Origin: Methylomagnum ishizawai
GTDB lineage: Bacteria; Pseudomonadota; Gammaproteobacteria; Methylococcales; Methylococcaceae
Assembly (NCBI RefSeq): GCF_900155475.1
Contig: NZ_FXAM01000002.1
Span: 124,001-188,000, forward strand
DNA length: 64,000 nucleotides
Direction: 5' to 3'
The position numbers and the translations under genes were made by a program. Positions 1-8,068 of this stretch are shown piece by piece (the stretch's first letter is position 1; every line of letters starts with the position of its first letter). The notes beneath the pieces are model-generated. The model saw only the letters and a program-made list of their open reading frames with translations, had not been told where the DNA came from and made no database searches.

Positions 1-21
1 CACCCATGGGGGCTTATCGAG

Positions 22-2361
22 ATGGTGATGTATAACCGGCCAAAGCCAGTCCATCCCTGGAACCGGCTAAAAACCCTGGTGCGGGATTTTTTCACGCTCC
101 GCCCCCATGGCCGGGAAATGGCCGGGCCTGCCGTCGATCTTTGGATCCGCTCGGTCTGGCTGGTGATTTTCCTGATGGCCCTGGTGGAAGCCCTGGTCTG
201 GGCCATGATCGGCGGCTTCATCGCCCCTGGCGAGGGCTGGACCGATACCCTGGTCGCGGCGTTCGCCGCGTCCGGGGTGTTCCTTCTGGTCTGGGTGGTC
301 GATAGCTCCTTCGTCATGGCTGAGCGCCCGCTGCTCCGACGCGGGGCACCGCCGGACGGCGACCGGCCCGTGTTCGATGGCGATGCGTCCTGGAGTTGGG
401 GGGCTGGCATCGCCATCCGCATCGGCATCGTCTTGATCTCGCTCTGCGTCACGGCCCCTCTGCTGACCTTGGTGCTGAACAAGGACCGCATCGACCAGCT
501 TTACCAAGACAAGAAAATCGCCGACGAGAAAAAACTGGCCGGGGAAGCCAAGGCCAAGCTCCAACGGGATGTGGAAGCCAAAACCGCCAGGGTCGATAGC
601 GAACTCGGGCCGCTACAAGCCCAGATCGCCGACCTGGAACAGCGCAAACAGCGATTGAGCGAGAACATGGGCGACCCGGAAAGCGCCTACAAAGCGGGCT
701 TGGACAAGTTCCAAGCAGAAATCGACCGACTCAAACAAGATATACAGGACGAAATAGACGGCAAGCGTGGAAAACCTGGCTGCGGCTCCAACTGCGAAGC
801 CTTGCAACGCAACCTGCACGACAAAGAAAAGCAGCGCGACACCCTGCGCGGCAAAGTCCAGAAAGCCGCGAGCCAGCAAGGCGACACCCTGAGCAAGGAT
901 TTAGCCCATATCAGTCGGCAAATCGCGGAATTGGAACCCAAGGTCGATCAACTGAACGCCAAGAAACGCCAACTCCTGGCCGAATTCAACGCCGAGTCCA
1001 GCCGCTCCGGGACGGATGGCAAAATCGAATCCAAGCTGGTCCTGTCGCTCGCCACCCAATGGGAGTTGCTCGAGGAAATCCTGGCCCGCGAGCGCCAAGA
1101 GCGCATGGCCTTGCGCTACGGCGACGCGGCGGCGACCACCACGCCCGGTTGGATCGAAAAGATCGCGGACCACCTGCGTTCCGTCGATGGCTTGGCGCAG
1201 GCGGTGCTGGCCATGCTGTTCCTGTCCCTGCTGGCCCTCAAATTCTTCGAGCCGAAATCGGTGCGGCTGTATTTCAACGAGGCGCTCCAACTCAAATGGC
1301 GCGATTACCTGAACGGCGCTTTCGAGCGCACGCCGGGCTTCCCGCCCGCCACCGACCCGGCCCGCCGCTTCAACCATATCGATTTCGCCCGCGCCTATCT
1401 CGCCTACACCGAAAACCCGGCGGCGTTCATCGACGACCATGTGGCGCGGCTCGAACGGGAAGCCGGGGCGGTGGACCGCCTAGCCCAGGAGGATTTCGCC
1501 CGCAAACTGGCTGCGGCCCATCTCGATCACGAACTGGCCCAGGCCACCCAACGCGCCGAGGAACGCGAGGCCACCGCCCACCGCCAAGCCGAGCGGGACC
1601 AAGCCTTGTTCGAGACCCAACTCGCCATGGTCCGGGAAAAATTCCAGGCGGAGATAGACCAACGCACGCGGGATTGGCAGTTGGAACAAGAGCGGATGAC
1701 GCTCGAACTCGGGAACCAGCGCACCCAATTCGAAGGCGAATTCGCCGCCAAATTGCGCGAGGACGAGCGTCTGTTCCGCGAACTGGAACAGACCCACACC
1801 CTGGCCATGGCGCAACTGCGGGGGGATTTCCGGCTCAAGCTGCAATCCCAGCGCGACGAATTCCTCAAGGAACAACAGGAAGCCTGGGACGCCCGCGCCC
1901 AGGCAGCCCAGCAGCGTATCGGCACCTTGCACGACGAAACCCGGCAACTGGCGGCGGACCTCGACGCAGCGCGGAAAAACTCGGCGCGGATCGAAGGCGA
2001 GGCCCAGGTGATCGAGGCGGAAATCGCCCGCCTGGACAGCGAAATCCAGGGTTATATGCGGGCCATCGCCCAGGCCGATCCCGCCCATCCGGCGCTATTG
2101 GCCAGCCTCAATAGCCTGCGGGTCGGCCTGGAAAACCAGTTGCCCGCCAAACAGCGGGAACGGGCCGTCCTCAGGGAAGAAGGCGCTTATCTCAAGGACC
2201 GATTGCGGGAGTTGGAGGAACGCCGCCAGGACACCGCCCGTTCCCTGGCCGAAGCCCAGGCGATCTGGAAGCTCTGCCAAGACCAGCTCGCCGATCTCCG
2301 CCCCACGCCGTCCACAGCCGAACCGGCCGCGGAGCCCGGCAGCGACGGGGACGCTGCCTAA
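22..2361 (+). CDS. Large coiled-coil membrane protein, DUF4407-like
   Basis: A 779-residue protein of unknown function. Hydrophobic segments lie near residues 45-65, 77-94 and 128-152, with a fourth near 390-408. A charged, Gln/Glu/Lys-rich coiled coil fills about 158-345, between the third and fourth segments, and a second very long coiled coil fills about 455-765. Four membrane segments around an internal coiled coil resemble the DUF4407 family; that assignment is by architecture only. The start is ambiguous because ATG codons occur at 22 and 28 with only a weak ribosome site; the left edge of the window cuts off the upstream context. It is followed at once by another plus-strand gene of unknown function. 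Confidence 0.6.
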   Translation: MVMYNRPKPVHPWNRLKTLVRDFFTLRPHGREMAGPAVDLWIRSVWLVIFLMALVEALVWAMIGGFIAPGEGWTDTLVAAFAASGVFLLVWVVDSSFVMAERPLLRRGAPPDGDRPVFDGDASWSWGAGIAIRIGIVLISLCVTAPLLTLVLNKDRIDQLYQDKKIADEKKLAGEAKAKLQRDVEAKTARVDSELGPLQAQIADLEQRKQRLSENMGDPESAYKAGLDKFQAEIDRLKQDIQDEIDGKRGKPGCGSNCEALQRNLHDKEKQRDTLRGKVQKAASQQGDTLSKDLAHISRQIAELEPKVDQLNAKKRQLLAEFNAESSRSGTDGKIESKLVLSLATQWELLEEILARERQERMALRYGDAAATTTPGWIEKIADHLRSVDGLAQAVLAMLFLSLLALKFFEPKSVRLYFNEALQLKWRDYLNGAFERTPGFPPATDPARRFNHIDFARAYLAYTENPAAFIDDHVARLEREAGAVDRLAQEDFARKLAAAHLDHELAQATQRAEEREATAHRQAERDQALFETQLAMVREKFQAEIDQRTRDWQLEQERMTLELGNQRTQFEGEFAAKLREDERLFRELEQTHTLAMAQLRGDFRLKLQSQRDEFLKEQQEAWDARAQAAQQRIGTLHDETRQLAADLDAARKNSARIEGEAQVIEAEIARLDSEIQGYMRAIAQADPAHPALLASLNSLRVGLENQLPAKQRERAVLREEGAYLKDRLRELEERRQDTARSLAEAQAIWKLCQDQLADLRPTPSTAEPAAEPGSDGDAA

Positions 2362-2438
2362 ACGGCCCCGCCCCCTGGTCCCGCCCGCGAAAAGCTGGGA
2401 GCATGGACGCCCGAACCCCTACCACAGGACCACAACCC

Positions 2439-3014
2439 ATGACCGAAACAGACTCGATCCGCGCCGCGCTCGCGGCCCATCCTTTCCCGCCCAACCCCTG
2501 GGTGCAAGTCACCGACGAGGGCATCATCATCAAGGCGGGCTATACCGACACCCTGCACCGGATGCTGCGCTGGGTACCCAAAGTGCGCTGGATTCCCGAA
2601 CGCCGCCATTGGCACGTACCCCTGGCCGGAGCCGAGTTGATCCGCTCGGTGCTGCCCGAAATCTCGCGGCTGGCCGAAGCCACCTACGAAGAACCGCCCG
2701 CGGCGGCGGACCCGCCCCAACCGCCGGCCACCACCCCCGTCCCAGTCGATGCCGCTCTTTCCGAGCGCGACCTGTTCCGCAACTCGGCGCGGTTCCTGTT
2801 CGGGACCGATTGGCAGCGCGACACCGCCCGCGCCCTGGGCCGCGACGAGGCCGCGCTGGCCTGTTGGCTGGCGGGCGATGGCACGCTGGAGGACGATCCG
2901 GGAATCTTGCTGGACGAGATGCTGGGCTTGATGCACCGCCGCGCCGCCGCCATCGTGGCCGCGGCCGGGCGCTTGTCCCAGGCTATCGAAGAGAGGAAGG
3001 CCGACGGGCGCTGA
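2439..3014 (+). CDS. Hypothetical protein with HARP-like N-terminal motif
   Basis: A 191-residue soluble protein not recognised with confidence. Residues about 20-65 contain a pattern of aromatic and proline residues (RWIPERRHWHVP) that resembles the short HARP/SMARCAL-type nucleic-acid-binding motif, followed by a proline-rich linker and a helical C-terminal half. The start at 2439 has AGGA nine bases upstream; an in-frame ATG at 2403 would add 12 residues but its GGGAG lies too close. It follows the coiled-coil gene on the same strand by less than 80 bases and may share its transcript. No function is inferred. Confidence 0.5.
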   Translation: MTETDSIRAALAAHPFPPNPWVQVTDEGIIIKAGYTDTLHRMLRWVPKVRWIPERRHWHVPLAGAELIRSVLPEISRLAEATYEEPPAAADPPQPPATTPVPVDAALSERDLFRNSARFLFGTDWQRDTARALGRDEAALACWLAGDGTLEDDPGILLDEMLGLMHRRAAAIVAAAGRLSQAIEERKADGR

Positions 3015-3016
3015 CC

Positions 3017-3039
3017 CCGGCCCGGCCAAGCCGGGCCGG
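3017..3039. terminator. Perfect GC hairpin between convergent genes
   Basis: CCGGCCCGGC (3017-3026) and GCCGGGCCGG (3030-3039) are exact inverted copies around a three-base loop. The hairpin lies between the plus-strand gene ending at 3014 and the minus-strand gene ending at 3059. It has no T-run, so it is a probable bidirectional terminator or transcript-end stabiliser rather than a classic intrinsic one. Confidence 0.55.
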
Positions 3040-3058
3040 TCCCGCCGACCAGCGGGGA

Positions 3059-3523
3059 TCAGCCCGGCTGCATTTCATCGGCCTTGGCGATGAAGGCCAA
3101 GTGGGTGGCCAGGTCGAACACCGCGTCCGGGATGGTGTGTTCGAACTGGTTTTCGTACCAGCTCCGGCAATAGGGCAGGAACAGCTTGCCCTGGGGAAGG
3201 GTGTGCAAGACCTCGTCGCCCTGGCACAGCGCGAAATCGATCCCGGCGTTCTCGCCGACGCTGCGCCAATCGTCGCCGAACACTTCGAACTGCACAATCA
3301 GCTTGGAGAACACCCGGCCGGTCTCGGTGGTTTTCACCAGGATGACCCGGATGTTCTGGTAGCGCCGGGCTATCGCGCCGGTATCCAGGGTTTGTAGGAA
3401 TTCTTGTCGCTTTCCCTTCTTCACCTGTGTGCTTGTGTCGATGGGAACACCGAGATTGTTGAGTCCGGAAGTCTTGGCGGGGGCCAATTCTATCGGCGCG
3501 GTGGTCTCGATCAATGCGGGCAT
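3059..3523 (-). CDS. Hypothetical protein, 154 aa
   Basis: A soluble acidic protein without signal peptide or membrane segment and not recognised. The start at 3523 is set by AAGGAGC seven bases upstream; the frame stays open further upstream but without a ribosome site. The middle part (IRVILVKTTETGRVFSKLIVQFEVFGDDW) is beta-rich and the C-terminal half contains a single Cys-Arg-Ser-Trp-Tyr patch and an amphipathic helix. It converges on the plus-strand gene ending at 3014. No function is inferred. Confidence 0.55.
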   Translation of the reverse strand: MPALIETTAPIELAPAKTSGLNNLGVPIDTSTQVKKGKRQEFLQTLDTGAIARRYQNIRVILVKTTETGRVFSKLIVQFEVFGDDWRSVGENAGIDFALCQGDEVLHTLPQGKLFLPYCRSWYENQFEHTIPDAVFDLATHLAFIAKADEMQPG

Positions 3524-3859
3524 GATGCGCTCCTTGTAACGGGGGATGGATTTAAAGGATTGATTGGACTTGGATTTTTCCGCGTGCGCCGCAGCTTGCG
3601 GCGGGTGCCGCCCGTTGCGCGGCGGGCCGACCCGGCCCGGAACCGGACTGCGCGGCCCCCGTCTTATTGCAAAATCCATGCAGATCGCCTTCGCCCGCCT
3701 CAAATCCGGCATTGACGCTGAGCGTACACTCAAGCCGAAAACGCCCCGGCACCCCGGCTTCCGGCCCCTGGGTTGGGCGATTCCACGAGCCTCCGTGACC
3801 CATCGCAGACCGCGGCAACGCCACCATGGCCTGTTGCCGCGGTCCGCGCCGCCGCCGAC
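3524..3859. other. Intergenic region with terminator and dispersed motif
   Basis: Between two minus-strand genes. It holds the promoter and ribosome site of the gene starting at 3523, a strong hairpin at 3808-3844 and a 21-base motif at 3717-3737 that recurs inverted at 19936-19956. The open frames crossing it look like shadows rather than genes. Confidence 0.5.
3808..3844 (-). terminator. Hairpin terminator of the subtilisin gene
   Basis: A 12-bp perfect stem, GACCGCGGCAAC (3808-3819) with GTTGCCGCGGTC (3833-3844), lies 16 bases past the stop codon of the minus-strand protease gene. The 13-base loop itself contains a small GCCA/TGGC pairing. There is no T-run. Confidence 0.6.
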
Positions 3860-5695
3860 TTATTGAGGCTGGCTGACGCTGCCGTAGGCGTCGATCAAAC
3901 CCGCGCCATAGGCTTCGAGGTCGCTGATGACTTGCTTGCCCAGGTGGCAATAGCCATAGGTGCAAGCCTTTCCGCCCAGATCGCCGGGCGAGGTATCGGT
4001 CGCGCTGAGGACGCGGGTCCGGTTGTTGACGATGGGCACGGCACCGGCCCGCAGCAACGAGACCACCGCCGCCGGGTCTTTCCAGGCCGCAGGATGGGTA
4101 CTCAAGGCCAGGGCGGCGACCGCCGACACCTGCGGCGTAGCCATGGAAGTGCCCTGGATCACCGCATAGCATTGCTTTTCAGGGAACGCGGTGCCGCTGA
4201 TCATGAAGCAGGGAATATCCTGGGCGTAATTGGAAGTGATGGAAAAAACCTCCCAGGCGTTGTAGCCATCGGCGACCGAACCGCCCCCGGCTATCGAACC
4301 CTGGCCGGTCCAAGGCCAGCCCTCGGTGCCGCCGTTATCGATGACGGGCAGGTTGAACTTGCGGGCTCCGCCGGGAGCGGCGAAATCGACGCGGGGACCG
4401 TAGTTGCTGTAATAGGCCAGTTGGTTCTTCCGGCCGACGCCGCTGGGTTGGTGGGCGTCGGTCTTCAGTTTGCACCATTGATGGTTGCCGTTGGCCAGGG
4501 AATCGGCGGGGCAGGTGTCCGCAGGCGCATTCACCACATTCCCGGTGGAAGACACCATGACCACGCCGGGAATGCCAGCCGGGGTTTCCCACAGGCCGTA
4601 ATAGTCGGTGCCACCCGGCGGCACATCGAGGATGCCATGGCTCAACACCTGCCCGCCCATGCCGATGCGGGCGTGTTCGTTGCCCGCCGCCGCCACGATC
4701 AAGGTGCCCCGGTTCCAGGCGTAGTCCACCACCCGCTGGTAGAAGTTGTAGATCAGGTCCTGTTCGGGGTCGGTGCGGTCCAGGTAGCCGCCGAAGGAAA
4801 TGCTGACCACGTCGATGCCATGATCGGCGGCGTAGGCGAAGGCGTCGAGGATTTCGGAATCGTAGGCGTAGCCGCAGTTCTGCGCGATCTTCAGCGATAC
4901 CAATTGCACCCCCGGCGCGATGCCGTTGATGCCGCTGCCGTCCAGGGCGGCGGCGATGCTGCCGCCGATCCAGCTGCCATGGCCGTGGAAATCCAAATCC
5001 GCCGCCGGCGCGCCCAAGGTGGCGGCGAGTTGCGCGTCGGTTTGGTAGCCGTAGTAGGCACAGAGATTGGGCTGTTCGTTGACGGTGAAATCGACCACCC
5101 CGTCCACCTTGTCGGCCAGTTCGGCGTGGGTGTAGTCGAGCCCGGTGTCGGCCACGCCGACCTTGATGAATTGATAGCCCAGCCCCAGGGCTTGGTTCCA
5201 GGCCTGCTGCGCGTGGATGCGCTGGGCGTTCCACATCAGCCCCGCGAGTCCCAGGGCGGGATCGGCGGCGACGCGGGCCGCGGCTTGGCCCGCGCTTGGG
5301 GCGGCGAGTTTTTTGCGGAACGGGGCCGCGCCGAACAGTTCCCGCCGCATTTGCGGATTGATCAGCCGCTTGACCCGGTCGTGGGCGACCCGTGCCACCC
5401 GGCTGTCGGCACGCAGGCCCGCCAGGGCGCTCCGGGCCGACACGGTGCCGGTCTGGGGGGTCTGGACCACCATGAAATTGAGTCCGGGATGGTCGCTCAC
5501 CACCTGCATCCCCTGTTGTTCCAACGAGGCGCGGAGCGAGGCGTGGGCCGTGGGACCGGAGGTGTCGATGAGCAGGCGTTGCGGCACGGCCTGGTCGAGG
5601 TCGGGCGGTGCGGCCCAGACCGCCACCGGCTGGAGGGAGGCGAACAAAGCGGCGCAGGCGAGGGCGCGGGCGGATTGCATGTATTTGGTTTTCAT
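3860..5695 (-). CDS. Secreted subtilisin-like serine peptidase (S8)
   Basis: A 611-residue exported protease. Residues 1-28 form a signal peptide ending AVWA. A propeptide-like segment (about 30-110) precedes an S8 catalytic domain with the full triad: Asp183 in VADTG, His239 in HGHGSW and Ser517 in GTSMATP, with the oxyanion Asn339 in AAAGNE. The domain is long (to about residue 600) because of insertions rich in Gly and Cys; the six or so cysteines suggest periplasmic or extracellular disulfides. There is no C-terminal anchor or secretion domain, so it is likely released or periplasmic. The ribosome site is weak; ATG codons for residues 1 and 6 are both possible. Confidence 0.93.
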   Translation of the reverse strand: MKTKYMQSARALACAALFASLQPVAVWAAPPDLDQAVPQRLLIDTSGPTAHASLRASLEQQGMQVVSDHPGLNFMVVQTPQTGTVSARSALAGLRADSRVARVAHDRVKRLINPQMRRELFGAAPFRKKLAAPSAGQAAARVAADPALGLAGLMWNAQRIHAQQAWNQALGLGYQFIKVGVADTGLDYTHAELADKVDGVVDFTVNEQPNLCAYYGYQTDAQLAATLGAPAADLDFHGHGSWIGGSIAAALDGSGINGIAPGVQLVSLKIAQNCGYAYDSEILDAFAYAADHGIDVVSISFGGYLDRTDPEQDLIYNFYQRVVDYAWNRGTLIVAAAGNEHARIGMGGQVLSHGILDVPPGGTDYYGLWETPAGIPGVVMVSSTGNVVNAPADTCPADSLANGNHQWCKLKTDAHQPSGVGRKNQLAYYSNYGPRVDFAAPGGARKFNLPVIDNGGTEGWPWTGQGSIAGGGSVADGYNAWEVFSITSNYAQDIPCFMISGTAFPEKQCYAVIQGTSMATPQVSAVAALALSTHPAAWKDPAAVVSLLRAGAVPIVNNRTRVLSATDTSPGDLGGKACTYGYCHLGKQVISDLEAYGAGLIDAYGSVSQPQ

Positions 5696-6083
5696 AGCGA
5701 GTGTCTGTGAAGTGGCAAGGGAATGACGGATCGGACCTGCGGGAAAGCCGGTCCGGGTACCCGGCGGGCACCGGACCCGGCCGCTCCCCTGGCGGCCTGG
5801 ATTATTATGGCTGGTAAAAACCGGTTGTGGTTGGGCGCGGACGGGTCGCGACGCAGGCGCCCACCGGCCAGGGCGGACCCGGCGCGTGGATATTGCGCCG
5901 ACGCGGGCGGATTGAAACTACAATATTCACGGGGGAAATCGACGGCCTGTCGAAGCCACGCGCCGAAGACCCGTCATCGCCACGGCCCGCGCCGCTCCCC
6001 GACCCATTCCGCCGGAAGCCGATGCGCCCCGCAGCCGCCGGCTTTCTTGTGACGCCGACCGGATAACCCAGAAGGAACGCCCT
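5696..6083. other. Divergent intergenic region, 388 bp
   Basis: Separates the minus-strand protease gene from the plus-strand flavoprotein gene and must hold both promoters. The part from about 5700 to 5880 is very GC-rich and the segment near 5910-5935 is AT-richer, with a TACAAT that could serve as a -10 box toward the plus strand. No small gene or RNA is evident. Confidence 0.4.
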
Positions 6084-7484
6084 ATGCCCATGCCAAGCAA
6101 ACCCTCCGAAATCGCCATTATCGGTGCCGGCTATAGCGGCACCCTGGTCGCGGCCCATTTGCTGAAGGAGTCCAAGGTACCGCTCACGGTACGCTTGTTC
6201 GACCGCGACCCCAAACAGTTCGGGCGGGGCATCGCCTATGCCACGCCCTTGGATTGCCAGCTCCTCAACGTGCCGGCCGCCAATATGAGCGCCTTCCCGG
6301 ACGATCCCGGACATTTCCTGCGTTGGGCCAAAGAGCGCGAGGCCCAGTTGCTCAATCCGCCCTGGGTCGTGGAAGTCGGCCCCAAAAGCTTCCTGCCGCG
6401 CCGCGCCTATGGCGATTATCTGGCCTGGGTGCTGGCCGAGGCCGAACGCGCCGCCGCCCCCGGCGTCACCCTGATCCGCCGGGCCGAAAAGGTCGCCAAG
6501 CTGTCCCCGGAACCCAACGGCGAAATCAAGCTGGTCCTGGCCGGGGGGCAGGTGTTCCGGGTGGACCGCGCGGTGCTGGCCCTCGGCAATTTCCCGCCGG
6601 GGAACCTGCCCATCCCCGATCCCAACTTCTACCGCAGCCCGCGCTACCACCGCAATCCCTGGCTGCCGGGGGTGTTGGAGCGAATCCTGGAGACGCGCTC
6701 CTGCCTCCTGGTCGGCAGCGGCTTGACCATGGTCGATTGGGCGGTGAGCCTTGGGCAATACGGTTATACCGGCCAGGTCCATGTGGTTTCGCGGCGGGGC
6801 TTCTGGCCCAAGGCCCACCAGGCGGCGGACCCGGTCGGTTTCGCCCTCGACCTGGAAACGGGCGATCCTTCGGTGCGGGCTTGGGTGCGCCAAATCCGGG
6901 CCTATGTCGCCAAGACCGGCTGCGATTGGCGGGCGGTGATCGACGCCTTGCGCCCCCACAACCAACGCCTGTGGCAAAGCCTGCCCCTGGCCGAGAAACG
7001 CCGGTTCATGCGCCATGCCCGGCCCTTCTGGGACTTGCACCGGCACCGGCTGGCCCCCGGCGTGGCGGCCCGGCTGGAGGCGATAGCCGAGTCCGGCCAG
7101 CTCGTGCGCCATGCCGGACGGGTGCAGGGCTACCGGGAAACCGAAACGGGGGTCGAGGTGACGATCCGTCCGCGCGGCGTGGAACGGGCGGAGACGCTGG
7201 AGGTCGAGGCCGTGGTGAATTGCTCGGGTTCCGAGAGCAATTACCGGCGCTTGGAAAGTGCCCTGGTCCGCAACCTGTTGGACCAGGGCTTGATCCGGCC
7301 CGACCCCCTGTCCCTGGGAATCGAGGTCGCCATGGACGGGGGCTTGGTCAATGCCCAGGGCGTGATTTCCGACCGCTTGTTCACCCTGGGCCCACCCAGC
7401 AAGGGCATGCTATGGGAAACCACGGCGGTGCCGGAATTGCGGGTGCAGGCCCAGCGCCTGGCCGGTTTGCTGTTGGCGGGCTGA
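6084..7484 (+). CDS. FAD/NAD(P)-binding protein, YdhS/COG4529-like
   Basis: A 466-residue soluble flavoprotein. The N-terminus has a Rossmann motif GAGYSGT (about residues 13-19) and the acidic end of the second strand, followed by the GRGIAYATP...LNVPAANMSAFPDDP stretch typical of the FAD-NAD(P)-binding family of E. coli YdhS. A second nucleotide-binding region occurs near LLVGSGLTMVDW (about 209-220). The reaction is unknown for this family. The start has GAAGGAA eight bases upstream. Its 3' end converges with a minus-strand unknown gene only 26 bases away. Confidence 0.85.
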   Translation: MPMPSKPSEIAIIGAGYSGTLVAAHLLKESKVPLTVRLFDRDPKQFGRGIAYATPLDCQLLNVPAANMSAFPDDPGHFLRWAKEREAQLLNPPWVVEVGPKSFLPRRAYGDYLAWVLAEAERAAAPGVTLIRRAEKVAKLSPEPNGEIKLVLAGGQVFRVDRAVLALGNFPPGNLPIPDPNFYRSPRYHRNPWLPGVLERILETRSCLLVGSGLTMVDWAVSLGQYGYTGQVHVVSRRGFWPKAHQAADPVGFALDLETGDPSVRAWVRQIRAYVAKTGCDWRAVIDALRPHNQRLWQSLPLAEKRRFMRHARPFWDLHRHRLAPGVAARLEAIAESGQLVRHAGRVQGYRETETGVEVTIRPRGVERAETLEVEAVVNCSGSESNYRRLESALVRNLLDQGLIRPDPLSLGIEVAMDGGLVNAQGVISDRLFTLGPPSKGMLWETTAVPELRVQAQRLAGLLLAG

Positions 7485-7510
7485 AACGGCCCGCCGCGGG
7501 CGCGGTCCGG

Positions 7511-7945
7511 TCAATCCAGTTCGGCGAACCGGCTCCGCGCCAAGCCCAACAGCTTGTCGGTGGGGATCGCCACGTTCTTCTTGGGATCATGGACGATAGC
7601 GCCGAATTTCGCCGCCAACACCGCCGCCAACACCGCCGCCAACATCAACACACAAACATCCTCCCTGGGATCGCCGCCGGAACGCAGGGTGATGAGGGTA
7701 TCGCGCTGTGCGGACAGGTCGCCCAGTTCCGGGAACTGGGCCAGGTACGGCTCCACGGCATCGAACCGCAGCTTCACGCCGCCGTCCTCGCCGTTCAGGG
7801 TACAGGGCAGGTAATCCACGCTTTGGAACGGGGCGTAGGCCGCGTCCACATCGAGCTTGAATTTGAATTCGCGCAGGGCTTCTTGCAGCTGGGCACGGGT
7901 GGGCACGTCGGCACGGCCCAACAGGGCGGATTGGAGTTGTGGCAT
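7511..7945 (-). CDS. Hypothetical protein with LAAV tandem repeat
   Basis: A 144-residue protein, not recognised. The C-terminal third contains LAAV repeated three times, written in DNA as three tandem 12-bp units (GCCGCCAACACC on the plus strand, 7611-7646), giving a very hydrophobic Ala/Val/Leu helix that could insert in a membrane or pack as a helical hairpin. It ends with a Lys-rich stretch and a helix. GGGAA upstream of the ATG at 7945 supports the start. It lies downstream of the hybrid kinase gene on the same strand, separated by about 120 bases. Confidence 0.55.
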   Translation of the reverse strand: MPQLQSALLGRADVPTRAQLQEALREFKFKLDVDAAYAPFQSVDYLPCTLNGEDGGVKLRFDAVEPYLAQFPELGDLSAQRDTLITLRSGGDPREDVCVLMLAAVLAAVLAAKFGAIVHDPKKNVAIPTDKLLGLARSRFAELD

Positions 7946-8068
7946 AAGCGGATTCCCAATGGATCATGGATGGAAGCCAGTCTTTGCGGCTGGCCGGGGT
8001 TTGGGCATTGGGACGGAGCTTATCGCCGCCGGACGGAGGGTGTCCAGCCCGCCCGACCGCCGGGACGG

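Noticed and set aside
3773-5710. Long plus-strand open frame opposite the subtilisin
   Set aside because: It mirrors the minus-strand protease whose catalytic motifs are complete; the plus frame has no known domain.
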